In this document: piece by piece, positions 22,938-32,892 of the stretch
Layout: every line of letters begins with the position of its first letter
Numbering within the stretch: the stretch's first letter is position 1
From: Guadua angustifolia
Taxonomy: Eukaryota; Streptophyta; Magnoliopsida; Poales; Poaceae
Direction of reading: 5' to 3'
Assembly (NCBI GenBank): GCA_036346375.1
Contig: CM070514.1
Span: 11,870,463 to 11,934,462, forward strand
Length of the DNA stretch: 64,000 nucleotides
Translations under genes and position numbers: made by a program
Notes under the pieces: model-generated
The model's input: the letters and a program-made list of their open reading frames with translations, nothing else
Told to the model about the DNA's origin: nothing
Databases searched by the model: none

Positions 22938-23508
22938 ATCGGATATTCCGATATTTTGGGTCGGACTGTCCGATGATAAAGTCGGATAGTCCGATGCCAA
23001 CAATCGGATAGTCCGATATTTACGGGAAAAACAAAAATGACAGTTTCTCAAAGATGATCCACGCATTTTGCAACAAACTTGTGGAATGCCATCCTAGGGT
23101 TAAGGGGAACATTACTACCGAAGGAAATTGACAGATAAACAACTGAGATGAGAAACCCTAAGGATGAGAGGAATGGGGTTACCTCAAGATCAAATCCAAG
23201 ATGAGGTGAGAATGAGGGGGTGAAACTCCGGCAAGATAGATCCAATCCGAGGAAGAAATCCCTTGCGTTGAGGAAGAAAGACTTGGAGCACAAAAATCGC
23301 CAGAGGAGAGGTGACCCGAGAGTTTTGGAGAATGGTGAACGCGGGGAGAGAAAAAACCTTTTGGCTCCACTTAAACCTCCCCACATCGGATAGTCCGATA
23401 AGGATATCGGACAATCCGATATGTGCGAACACCCAGATATCGGACAGTCCGATGAGATATATCGGATAGTCCGATCAGTGCAAAATTACAGAAATCGGAT
23501 AGTCCGAT
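22938..23508. repeat. Second set of paired palindromes outside the LTR
   Basis: Nine copies of (A/G)TCGGANNNTCCGAT at 22938, 22960, 22981, 23003, 23385, 23406, 23439, 23461 and 23494. They flank the upstream end of the aORF. Offsets within pairs are again 21-22 bp. This is the same family as in the LTR, placed between RNase H and the aORF. Confidence 0.8.
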
Positions 23509-23746
23509 CTGTGAAAACTCTTCAGCACATAGAGAGTTGATTTGAGGATTGAGCAGATATGAGTTGTGAACACTTATGCTGTCTCCCCACTTATGATCAG
23601 CGAACACAGAAGCACTTTGAGCTATGATCACAAGTGGTTTGACTCAAACCAAGAATCAAAACCAAACATTTTCCAAGAGACAAATAACTTTTGAAATCCA
23701 TTTTGGTTGAAATCAAGCGAATAAAACAAATGATGTATGAAACCTT

Positions 23747-24835
23747 TCAAGCCAAGTTCCGAGAATCTAAAATATTTAGCCCACTTCTCAAATCGCAGAA
23801 TCTCTTTTCATTAAGAGGCTTGGTGAAAATATCGGCTAATTGGTCATATGTGCTCACATGTTGAATATCGATATCGCCTTTAGTGGAATGATCTCTTAGG
23901 AAATGATGGCGGATATCAATGTGCTTTGTGCGGGAATGTTGGACGGGGTTGTTGGCAATTTTTATGGCACTCTCATTGTCACACAATAGTGGAACATGGT
24001 TATAGGTTAGGCCATAGTCATTTAGAGTTTGTCTCATCCAAAGTAATTGGGAACAACAACTCCCGACCGCTATATATTCAGCTTCGGCTGTGGATAGGGC
24101 TACGGAATTTTGTTTCTTACAGGACCAAGAAACAAGGGATCTACCTAAGAATTTATAAGTCCCGATGTACTCTTCCTATCCACTTTACATCCTGCATAAT
24201 CGGCATCGGAATAGCCAACTAACTCAAATGATGAACCTTTTGGATACCAAAGCCCAAAATGGGGAGTGTGCACTAAATATCTCAAGATTCTTTTTACGGC
24301 CACCATGTGGCACTCTTTGGAGCGGCTTGAAATCTTACACACATGCATACACTAAGCATGATATCGGGCCTAGATGCACAAAGATAAAGTAGAGAACCGA
24401 TCATCGAACGATATACCTTTTGGATGACCGGTTTACCTTCTTTGTCGAGGTCTAGATGCCCGTTAGCTTGCATTGGCGTCTTGATTGGCTTGGCGTTCTC
24501 CATACCAAACTTCTTCAGCATGTTCTTGATGTACTTGGTTTGGCATAAGAAGGTTCCTTCCTTGAGTTGTTTAACTTGAAAACCGAGGAAGAACTTCAAC
24601 TCGCCCATCATGGACATCTCGAACCTTTTGGTCATGATCCTACTAAATTCCTTGCATAAATGTTCATTAGTAGATCCGAATATAATGTCATCAACATATA
24701 TTTGACAAACAAATAACTCATTATCAATATGTTTAGTAAAGAGAGTGGGGTCAGCCTTTCCGACTGAAAACCCTTGATCGAGAAGGAAATCTCGAAGACA
24801 TTCAAACCACGCTCTCGGCGCTTACTTGAGTCCAT
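23747..24835 (-). pseudogene. Copia-2 RT C-terminus and RNase H
   Basis: The RT palm motif YVDDIIFGS is readable near 24690 on the minus strand. The frame 24294-24635 continues MTKRFEMSMMGELKFFLGFQ and the YRSMIGSLLYLCASRPDI connection. The frame 24145-24348 reads GYSDADYAGCKVDRKSTSG, and 23747-24037 reads CDNESAIKIANNPVQHSRT and HIDIRHHFLRDH (RNase H). Small frameshifts at about 24830, 24640, 24300 and 24100 break the frame, so this copy is not fully functional. Confidence 0.88.
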
Positions 24836-25712
24836 AAAGAGCCTTGTTTAGGAAGTAGACATGGTCCGGATGGTTTGGGTCTTCGAAGCCGGGTGGTTGC
24901 TCAACATAGACCATCTCGGAGAGTGGTCCATTCAAGAAGGCGCTTTTTACGTCCATTTGATACAACTTAAAATCATGATGAGTAGCAAAGGCAAGTAATA
25001 TTCTAATGGATTCAAGCCTAGCTACTGGAGCGTATGTTTTATCGAAATCCAAACCTTCGATTTGAGTGAAGCCTTGAGCAACCAACCGGGTTTTGTTTCT
25101 CGTCACAACCCCATGCTCATCTTGCTTGTTCCGAAATACCCATTTGGTTCCAATCACATTTTGCTTGGGCCTTTCGACAAGCTTCCACACTTGATTATGC
25201 TCAAAGTTGTTTAGCTCTTCTTGCATAGCCATCACCCAATCCAGATCTTGAAGTGCTTCTTCTACCTTAAGAGGTTCAAGAGAAGAAACAAAAGAGTAAA
25301 ATTCACAAAAATTTGCAACTCTAGACCTAGTGCATACTCCCTTGTTAATGTCTCCAAGAATGTTGTCGACGGGGTGATCTCGTTGCACGCTTTGATGCAC
25401 TCTTGGATGAGGAACCGTTGTATTTGATTTTTGAATTGGATCCTCATCATCTTGGGCGGTGTTCAAGCCATCTTGAGCTTGCCTTGAAGAAGAGGGAGCA
25501 TCATCCAAAGTTGCATCTTGAGTTGGAGTGCTCGGGATTTCTTCTTACTCAAGAGGTCTCACTTCTCCAATTGCCAATTTCTTGATTGCTTCACTCGGTG
25601 GTTCTTCCCTGTCAATCACAGCACGATCAACTTGTTCTACTTGAGAACCGTTAGTTTCATCAAATGTCACATCACGCGAAATTTCAACCACACCGGTAGT
25701 GTTGTTGAAAAC
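24822..25712 (-). pseudogene. Copia-2 reverse transcriptase N-terminal half
   Basis: The minus-strand frame 24822-25508 holds the classic Copia RT start: WVMAMQEELNNFEHNQVWKL, VIGTKWVFRNKQDEHG, LVAQGFTQIEGLDFDKTYAP and YQMDVKSAFLNG (first catalytic Asp). It ends LNKALYGLK at a stop where the family continues. Upstream, between 25508 and 25712, the frame linking to integrase carries two stops (about 25707 and 25547). Confidence 0.88.
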
Positions 25713-26936
25713 TCAGTATGCATACGCATTTGATCCATAGCCAAGCAAGAAACCTTCATCTACTTTAGGAGCAAATTTAGAAGACTTAGCTTTCTTGTTG
25801 AGGATATAGCACTTGCTCCCAAAGGCTCGAAAGTAGGATACATTTGGCTTCTTGCCGGTGAGGAGCTCGTACGCCGTCTTCTTCAAGATCTTATGGAGAT
25901 ACAGACGGTTGGTACTATGGCACGCGGTGTTGATCGCCTCCGCCCAAAATATGTCGGAGATCTTGTACTCGTCAAGCATCGTGCGTGCCATCTCGATGAG
26001 GGTTCGATTCTTTCTCTCGGCCACCCCATTTTGTTGAGGAGAATAGGGAGCTGAGAACTCATGCTTGATACCTTCTTCATCGAGATACTCCTCCACACCG
26101 GTATTCTTGAATTCCGTACCGTTGTCACTCCGAATTTTCTTGATCTTCACTTCAAACTCATTTTGAGCCCTTCTCATGAACTTCTTTAGAGTTCCTTGGG
26201 TTTCACTTTTATCATGCAATAAAAACACCCAAGTAAATCGAGAAAAATCATCTACAATAACTAAACCATACTTGTTTCCTCCGATGCTTATATATGTGAC
26301 TGGAACGAATAAATCCATGTGAAGCATTTCCAATGGCCTTGAGGTGGTCATCACGTTCTTCGCGGGATGAAATGCTCCAACTTGCTTCCCGGCTTGACAT
26401 GCGCTACATACCCTATCTTTCTCAAAGACAACATTGGTTAATCCAAGGATGTGATTGCCTTTAAGAAGTTTATGTAGGTTTCTCATACCAACATGGGCAA
26501 GTCGGCGATGCCATAACCAACCCATGCTAGATTTAGCCATAAGACACGTTTCAAGGTTAATTCTATCCGTAGTGAAATCTACAAGATAGAGATTCCCTTT
26601 CAAACATCCCTTAACTGCTACTGAACCATCATCCCTTTTCACGACATCCACACCCTTATCACTAAACACACAATTGTAGCCCGCTTCACATAATTGAGCA
26701 ACGGACAACAAATTGTAGCTTAGTGATTCGACAAGTAAAACATTGTTTATATGAAAATCATTTGTAATGAGAATCTTACCTAAACCTACCACTTCACCTT
26801 TTCCATTGTCGCCAAAAATAATGCTTTCACTATTTGCTCCATTTGCCTCCAAATGTGCGAACATCGCCCTTTCTCCGGTCATATGATGTGTACATCCGCT
26901 ATCCAAGATCCAACTTGATCCACCGGAGATGTAGGC
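25713..26936 (-). CDS. Copia-2 protease-integrase portion of pol
   Basis: Open from 26936 (after an in-frame TAG) to a stop at 25713. The protease active site is WILDSGCTHHM; the integrase zinc region is WHRRLAHVGMRNLHKLL ... CSACQAGKQ; the catalytic core has MDLFVPV, the VIVDDFSRFTWVF block, IRSDNGTEFKN and SPQQNGVAERKNRT (D,D,E). The pol frame opens 14 nt after the gag stop in the -1 frame relative to gag. Pol stops early (SNAYAY then stop) where related elements read through to RT. It encodes polyprotein processing and genomic integration functions. Confidence 0.88.
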   Translation of the reverse strand, partial: AYISGGSSWILDSGCTHHMTGERAMFAHLEANGANSESIIFGDNGKGEVVGLGKILITNDFHINNVLLVESLSYNLLSVAQLCEAGYNCVFSDKGVDVVKRDDGSVAVKGCLKGNLYLVDFTTDRINLETCLMAKSSMGWLWHRRLAHVGMRNLHKLLKGNHILGLTNVVFEKDRVCSACQAGKQVGAFHPAKNVMTTSRPLEMLHMDLFVPVTYISIGGNKYGLVIVDDFSRFTWVFLLHDKSETQGTLKKFMRRAQNEFEVKIKKIRSDNGTEFKNTGVEEYLDEEGIKHEFSAPYSPQQNGVAERKNRTLIEMARTMLDEYKISDIFWAEAINTACHSTNRLYLHKILKKTAYELLTGKKPNVSYFRAFGSKCYILNKKAKSSKFAPKVDEGFLLGYGSNAYAY

Positions 26937-26950
26937 CTACAAAATGAAAT

Positions 26951-29194
26951 TTAGATTTTGCTCTTTGGTACCCAAACTTGTTTAGGTCCGCGCACGTTAG
27001 AGAAAAGTGATTTGGGGACCCAAATAGATCGCATATAAGAATTATCTTTGGGCTTACCCCCAATGTGACAAGCAACTACTCTACCAAGGTTAGTCCTCTT
27101 AAGCACATAAGAAGCAAAGAAAGTGGATTGAGACTTATACTTAGAGTTTGCTTCGGCTTTAACAAAGTGGATGGGCTTGTTCAAAGGAGCAACCACGATG
27201 TGGCTTCCCTTGCCCTTGGGTGGAACGTACCCAAGCCCATGTTTCATGAGGTTACCTTTGCGCTTACCAAGAAACTCCTCTAATCCTTTGCTAGCCTTGT
27301 AGGACTTTTGAAGTCCATCTTCGAGCATTCCCTTGAGCTTCTCATTTTCATGAGCTAGTACTTGCAAAGCCTCAAGGTTAGTGGCATAAGTATCAACATT
27401 GACGTTGTAGCATCTAGCACAACCATTGCTAGTAGAAGGTAATGAAGAATTAGAGCTAATGGTTGAGGTAATCGGAGGGCTATTCTTGAGATCAACAAGC
27501 TTCAACTCAAGAGCCTTGCAAGCGTCCTTTGCCTTAGCAAGTTTCTTTTCAAGTGAAGCGTTGGTGATCTCAAGACTAGTCACCTCGGATTTGGTCAATT
27601 TTAAGTTCTTAACCAATTCCTCGTTTTTCTCTCTTTCAAAAGATAAGCTCTTCTCTAGCTCATGATTTTTCTCCTTTTCGAGGATGAGCAAATCTTCTTG
27701 AGCCTCGAGAGTAGCTTCCTTTTGTTCTACGACTTCCTCCAATTTTTCAATATCTTTTAGAAGCAAATCTAACTTATGAATATCAAAGTTTTTCATAGAC
27801 TTAAGCACGGTATCAACGTCATCATCATCACTATCACTATCATGCTCATCTAGATAATCATTAACAATAGAGGGAGTGGAGGCAATTGATGATACCTTGT
27901 GCCCCTTTGCCATAAGACACATTGGAGCGTCTTCATCGTCATCGCTTAAGTTGTCGAAGAGGCCCTTCGACGTTGTTGAGGTAGAAGGCACGGCGATGGC
28001 GACGGAGGCAATTCCTCCTTCTTTGTCGGACTCGGAGCTTGAGTCGAAGTCGGAGTTTGAGTCCCACTCTTCTCCAACATGAGCTTGCCCCTTGTGCTTG
28101 TAATGCTTGAACTTCTTGCTCTTTTCTTTGTATTTGCCTCGGTATTTATCTTTCTTATGAGGCTTCTCATCTTTGCTCTCCTTGTGCGGACATTCGGCAA
28201 TGAAGTGGCCGGTTTCACCGCATTCATAGCATCTTCTTGTGGAGTGTCTGCCCTTTGATTTTCTTCTAAAGCTCCTTGATTGACCTCCTTGTCTGAAGTT
28301 CTTCTTCTTGAAGAATTTATTGAACATTCTCACGAATAGAGCCATGTCCTCATTTGTCAATGGACCACAGGACTCTTCATCCTCACTTGTACTCTCTTTT
28401 GCTTGGCGCACTATCTTGACGGCCTTCAGGGCAATACCTTTCTTTTTGCCCGACTTGAGTTCTTCAACAACTTCGGCCTCCTTTATCATCATCTCGTCCA
28501 TCATTAGCCGACCGATGACATCATGAGGTGTCAATGTGTCAAAGTTGGGCCGGTCTCGGATTAATTGAACAAGGTTGCGGTTGGTAGGAGTGATTACACG
28601 AAGAATAATCTTCACCACGGCCTTGTCGGTCAGATCGGTGCACCCAAGACCCTTGGCTTGATTCACAAGTACCATCAAGCGGTCAAACATTTTGGTGTAG
28701 GACTCTCCTTCCTCCAATGTGAAACGACTTAGCTCACCAATAATGAGCTCTATCTTTGATTCTCGTACACTTGAAATTCCTTCATGAGTAACCATGAGTC
28801 TGTCCCAAATTGCCTTTGTTTCCTCGAGTCCATCTACTCGGTTGAACTTAGAATCACTCAATGCATTGAACAAGGCATTGACGGCCAAGTCATTGAAATG
28901 TTGAGCTTTGTCTTCTTCGGAAGTGAGATTTTCTGGATCAACGGGCTTGAAACCTGTTTGCACAATCTTCCAAATAGAGGGGTGAAGTGATCTCAAATGC
29001 ATCTTCATCTTATGTTTCCATGCGGCATAGTGAGTGCCATCGAAATGAGGCGCTCGACCGGAGGGCACGGAGACATAAGATGAGGAGCTTGAGACACCAA
29101 AGGATGGATACTCAAATGGAATTGCAACCCCACTACCGGAGCCCGTAGCCTTAGTTTGGTTACGGCCTTCGGTAATCTTCTCCATTTCCGACAT
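26951..29194 (-). CDS. Copia-2 gag polyprotein, 747 aa
   Basis: An intact frame from ATG 29194 to TAA 26951-26953. It starts 41 bp downstream of the PBS. The UBN2-type core begins near residue 45 (HFDGTHYAAWKHKMKMHL), with YTKMFDRLMVLVNQ about residue 165. A CCHC zinc knuckle CYECGETGHFIAEC lies at about residue 320, followed by Lys-rich and acidic stretches. A long coiled coil (about residues 475-570, EKLEEVVEQKEATLEAQED) precedes the C-terminal WVPKSKI. It forms the particle and packages RNA. The unbroken 2.2-kb frame shows recent insertion. Confidence 0.92.
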   Translation of the reverse strand: MSEMEKITEGRNQTKATGSGSGVAIPFEYPSFGVSSSSSYVSVPSGRAPHFDGTHYAAWKHKMKMHLRSLHPSIWKIVQTGFKPVDPENLTSEEDKAQHFNDLAVNALFNALSDSKFNRVDGLEETKAIWDRLMVTHEGISSVRESKIELIIGELSRFTLEEGESYTKMFDRLMVLVNQAKGLGCTDLTDKAVVKIILRVITPTNRNLVQLIRDRPNFDTLTPHDVIGRLMMDEMMIKEAEVVEELKSGKKKGIALKAVKIVRQAKESTSEDEESCGPLTNEDMALFVRMFNKFFKKKNFRQGGQSRSFRRKSKGRHSTRRCYECGETGHFIAECPHKESKDEKPHKKDKYRGKYKEKSKKFKHYKHKGQAHVGEEWDSNSDFDSSSESDKEGGIASVAIAVPSTSTTSKGLFDNLSDDDEDAPMCLMAKGHKVSSIASTPSIVNDYLDEHDSDSDDDDVDTVLKSMKNFDIHKLDLLLKDIEKLEEVVEQKEATLEAQEDLLILEKEKNHELEKSLSFEREKNEELVKNLKLTKSEVTSLEITNASLEKKLAKAKDACKALELKLVDLKNSPPITSTISSNSSLPSTSNGCARCYNVNVDTYATNLEALQVLAHENEKLKGMLEDGLQKSYKASKGLEEFLGKRKGNLMKHGLGYVPPKGKGSHIVVAPLNKPIHFVKAEANSKYKSQSTFFASYVLKRTNLGRVVACHIGGKPKDNSYMRSIWVPKSLFSNVRGPKQVWVPKSKI

Positions 29195-29234
29195 CCTAGA
29201 TTCTCCAAGCGGTTAAGCCAAACTACGGAGATTT

Positions 29235-29247
29235 GGCTCTGATACCA
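29235..29247 (-). other. Copia-2 primer-binding site
   Basis: TGGTATCAGAGCC on the minus strand, two bases inside the 5' LTR, complementary to the initiator Met tRNA 3' end. Confidence 0.88.
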
Positions 29248-29249
29248 AT

Positions 29250-30890
29250 TGAAGGATCGATAAAGTCGCCTAGAGGGGGGTGAATAGGCGTTTATAAAAT
29301 TAAATTCTAATTTGCAGCGGAAGGATCGGACTGTCCGACTTCTGGTATCGGACTATCCGATACCTACAATCGGATTATCCGATCAGAGCAAGAACAGACA
29401 GATCTATCACAGGTTAAGGCAGAGCTAGGATAGGCAACAAATGAGTAGAAGGCAAGTCACTAGTAAGCAAGAAACAGCAGTTACTTCAAGACAAATTTAA
29501 TCAAGACAACAAGAAAAGACCAAACCAAAGATTCGATGCACGGTTGGTTTTTCCCGAAGTTCGGATCCTTGAGGGGATCCTACATCTCCGTTGAGGCAGC
29601 TCGGTCACACTTGAGCCGGGGTCTCTCTCAACACTTTTCCTCACGGTGTTACACAAAGCACTCGCCGGTTTCACTTCTTGATCCCTTTCCTTGTGGAGGC
29701 GGAATCACACCTTCACAAACTTCCAAGGTGCACCGCAAGACATCTTGGTGGCTCCCGGCGACTCCTAGCCGTCTAGGAGACCTCAATCTCCAAGAGTAAC
29801 AAATGGAGTGTAGATCCGCTCTTGAAAATCGCTCTAGTGCTCAAATGAACTTTCACGGTTTGAAATCTAAGCACTAGAAATCAACTTGCTTCAACTCTCA
29901 ACAAATATCTCAAAGAACAACTCAAGAGCAAGAGAAAGACTTAGAAGCAATAAATGTTCAGCACAAGGTCTGTCCCCATAAATGAGGGAGTGGGTGGAGT
30001 ATTTATAGCCAAGACACAAAAACTAGCCGTTCTGCACTGTGTCAGGCCCACATCGGACTGTCCGATACATGTCATCGGACTATCCGATATGTGCAAATTT
30101 CCAGATCAACTCCACCTCAGAAATTCAAATTCTTTTGAACGCTCCACCTTAGAAATTCAAATTCTTTTGAACGGAACACATATCAGATTATCCGATTACA
30201 CACATCGGACATTCCGATGATTCCAGAGAGATTTCAAAAGAACTCAGTAACTTTGAAAATCTTCTAAGTGTATATCGGACTGTCCGATATATGACATCGG
30301 ACTATCCGATAATTCCAGAGAGTTTTCAATGAAGAAGAAATTTTCAAAAACTTTCTAAGTCCATATCGGAATGTCCGATATCAAGCATCGGACAATCCGA
30401 TAATTCCAGAGAGATCCATTCTCAACTCCTTAGAAAAATTCTCAGTCCTCATCGGACAATCCGATAAATCCAGAGAGGACCAAGACTTAGAAAACACACT
30501 CACACCGGAAGATCCGATATCATCGGACTGTCCGATGTTCAACATCGGATTATCCGATAAAATCAGCAAAAAGACAACTGCGATGTGAGTGTTGTGCTTG
30601 GTGTCTTCCAAAACTAACTTTGTAAAAGTAGTTCATCTGAGCATAGAGATCATTTCTAAGACACCTACATCCCATCCCTCTTGATAGTACGGAGATTCTA
30701 TCGACTCAATTAAATAAAAATCTACACTAAGTCGACGCCATTCTTCTTTTCTCTTTTGAGGGTTGTCATTGTCTGTAGATGCGTTTCTTTTGGGACTATT
30801 ACCTGCTCATATACTCATTTAAGCCATTAGTCCCTTAAACGTTTGTCATTAATCATCAAAAACACAATTAGGGGCCTAGATGCACTTTCA
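29250..30890 (-). repeat. Copia-2 5' LTR (right copy)
   Basis: A 1641-bp LTR. Compared with the left copy it lacks one palindrome near 29340 and one near 30460, and it has a short duplication (AGAAATTCAAATTCTTTTGA) near 30118-30170. The LTR copies therefore differ mainly in repeat-unit content. Confidence 0.92.
30000..30007 (-). promoter_or_regulatory. TATA box of the Copia-2 5' LTR promoter
   Basis: TATAAATA on the minus strand just downstream of the palindrome array, in the right place to drive the genomic RNA towards gag. Confidence 0.6.
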
Positions 30891-31005
30891 ACTCTCCTCA
30901 ATAGTTTGGCCAGAATAAAATAAGGCTTATCACTAAAATGATCCATACACCACTTCTAAGACCATTTCTTGTCTCCAGGTCCATACTCTTCAAGCCTTGC
31001 CATTA

Positions 31006-31290
31006 CACTAACATAGAAAGGTCTATATTAGACGCCTAATCATAGATGGTTTTGAAAAACCGTCTGTATTAAAGCTAACTATAGACGGTTTTGCTAGCAT
31101 GACTATCTAAGTTATTGGATTTGGTAAGAACCATCTGTAATAAACTGATATCACAGACGGTTCATCCCATAAACAATCTATGAGGTATCATAAAAGGTTT
31201 GTACCATGAACCATCTGTGATATGACTACTATCATAGACAAATCTAATAAGGAATAGTCTGTGATAACACTTATTCTATATATTGTTCTA
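31006..31290. mobile_element. CACTA-like terminal region, probably truncated
   Basis: It begins CACTAACATAG preceded by TTA, followed by clustered direct and inverted copies of a motif such as TAGACGGTTTT, AACCGTCTGTATTA and ACAGACGGTTCAT. This is the subterminal repeat layout of grass CACTA transposons. No TAGTG-terminated partner end was found. Confidence 0.45.
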
Positions 31291-32087
31291 GGGTTTTTTC
31301 CCACTGCACTCCTCACTCTAATGAAATAAAAAACAATCGTTCACATCCTTCCTAAGCTTGTCACCACCACCCATCCTCGATGCCACCTCCCTCGAGCCCG
31401 CACGCCTCCTCCCCGAGCTTGCGCATGACTCCTCGAGCCCGTTGCTGCCTCTCATCCTCGACACCTCCGTCCTCAATCATCGTCGCCTCCCTCGAGCCCA
31501 CGCATTGGAACTGATAAGTGGTACCTATGCACTTCTTATTTCATTCTATGATAAAACATCATGGGTGTGAGACCACATGGAGGTTAACCCATAGATGTGT
31601 GATGAGTATTTGATATTTGTTAGATTTGTGTCAATTTGTGTGAGTTTATTTTAGTTTAGAAAACTAAATTTGCAATTTTGGGTTGTGGTTGGCCTTTCCA
31701 GTGAGCTTGAGCAATGCATTTAATTGGAACTTTATACTAATATTAATTACATGCATATTGTATATTATGTTGAGCAATGCTATGTGATGTTTTGCTTGTC
31801 TGTGATAGTTGCAGGACTTCACAGCAAGGTCATGGTGAGGCGAAGGACTAGGATAGTTAGTTCAAACGGTCAAGGTTACGATGGAAGATGACTAAGACCA
31901 CGGAATTGCTGTAAGTCGGGATGACAAGTGGATAGATGGGATGCTAATTTAAGCCATACTTAAGTGAAAGAGAAACGTTGGATCATGGTTTCACAGGTGG
32001 AGTAGTGGTTAAATTAGTGTTAAATGGTTAAAATTCATTAGGTTGTTGGGTTATGGGTCAGCATATGTATGAGGTACAGAGTGAATC
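31291..32087. other. Unassigned sequence
   Basis: The start is C-rich (31350-31520) with a short proline/leucine ORF of no recognisable family; the rest is AT-rich. I see no gene. Confidence 0.3.
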
Positions 32088-32225
32088 TCAACTCTTGATG
32101 AGGTTTCTTGAGGGCCAAGAAGGTCACCTTAAGGGTGGAGATTGCTCCGACCATGTATGAGTGAGGGAGTAAATCTCAACCCTTGATGAGGTTTCTTGAG
32201 GACCAATAAGGTCATCCAAGGGTGG
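32088..32225. repeat. Two-copy direct repeat upstream of a TATA box
   Basis: GTGAATCTCAACTCTTGATG and its relative recur about 80 bp apart, each followed by GAGGTTTCTTGAGG and AAGGTCA. The block is probably a duplicated upstream element in an LTR or promoter. Confidence 0.5.
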
Positions 32226-32239
32226 AGGTTACTCCTAGT

Positions 32240-32260
32240 GAGCTATAAATAGAGGGGTGG
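32240..32260 (+). promoter_or_regulatory. TATA box, probable LTR promoter remnant
   Basis: GAGCTATAAATAGAGGGGTG is a canonical plant TATA box with a purine-rich downstream region, just after the two-copy repeat. No ORF of substance follows, so it is probably the promoter of a decayed LTR element. Confidence 0.45.
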
Positions 32261-32892
32261 AAGGATGTCTCCAATTCTTAGAGAAGGATTTTTGGTTTTC
32301 TTACGCTCCTTTGAGTATCACCCATCTAAAAGTGTGGCTTTGTAACCATTCCTCTCTAAGCAATGCAAGATTCAAATTCATCTATATTATGAAATTTATT
32401 TTATTTTTTGCATTTTTGCTTGGTGCATTCTTGCAACTCGAGCTTTGCTTCCTCTTCTTCTACTTGTTGTATTTTTGTTGGATCTAGAACATATAAGAGG
32501 TTGAAGACTTCATTTAAAACATGTCCCAACCCAGCAAGATCAATTAGAAATCATTCTTGCACAAGTTGTCCTTACAACATCATATTCTTGAGTTCAAATC
32601 GTTGTTTTTGGTATAGTTTGCACTATTTGCATGAAAGTTTAAGACCTTGGGCTTATCCTCGCAATTACTTTTAGAATCATAGTCCTAAGGTCATTTTCTA
32701 GTCATGGTTCAAGTTTCATCACGTTTGGTTGGATAATTCTAAAGTTATTGAGGTTTCTTTGTGGACAAAGTTTCTGAAATCTCTATTTTTGTACAGCATA
32801 AATTTGAAGCTAGATAGGTCACTCATTTAGTATTTATTTTGAAATTACTTTTGGAATCATGACCCTAGGGGACCCTATATTTCTATTACTTA

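Larger units (their letters stand above)
19141..30890 (-). mobile_element. Copia-2: full-length Sirevirus-type Copia retrotransposon
   Basis: An 11.75-kb minus-strand element between LTRs 19141-20796 and 29250-30890, with target duplication ACTCT at 19136-19140 and 30891-30895. Minus-strand order: PBS, gag (747 aa), protease, integrase, RT, RNase H, then an extra ORF before the 3' LTR. It is better preserved than Copia-1: gag is open throughout, and pol is interrupted by only a few stops and frameshifts. Multiple polypurine tracts, the long gag with coiled coil, and the extra ORF all fit the Sirevirus/Maximus group. The LTRs are nearly identical apart from repeat-unit indels, so insertion is recent. 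Confidence 0.93.

Noticed and set aside
19218..23508. Regularly spaced palindromes as a possible CRISPR-like array
   Set aside because: The gaps are part of a repeating LTR unit, not unique spacers, and the context is a plant retrotransposon.
31358..31570. 70-aa Pro/Leu-rich ORF
   Set aside because: Composition-driven, no match to a family, and located in transposon debris.
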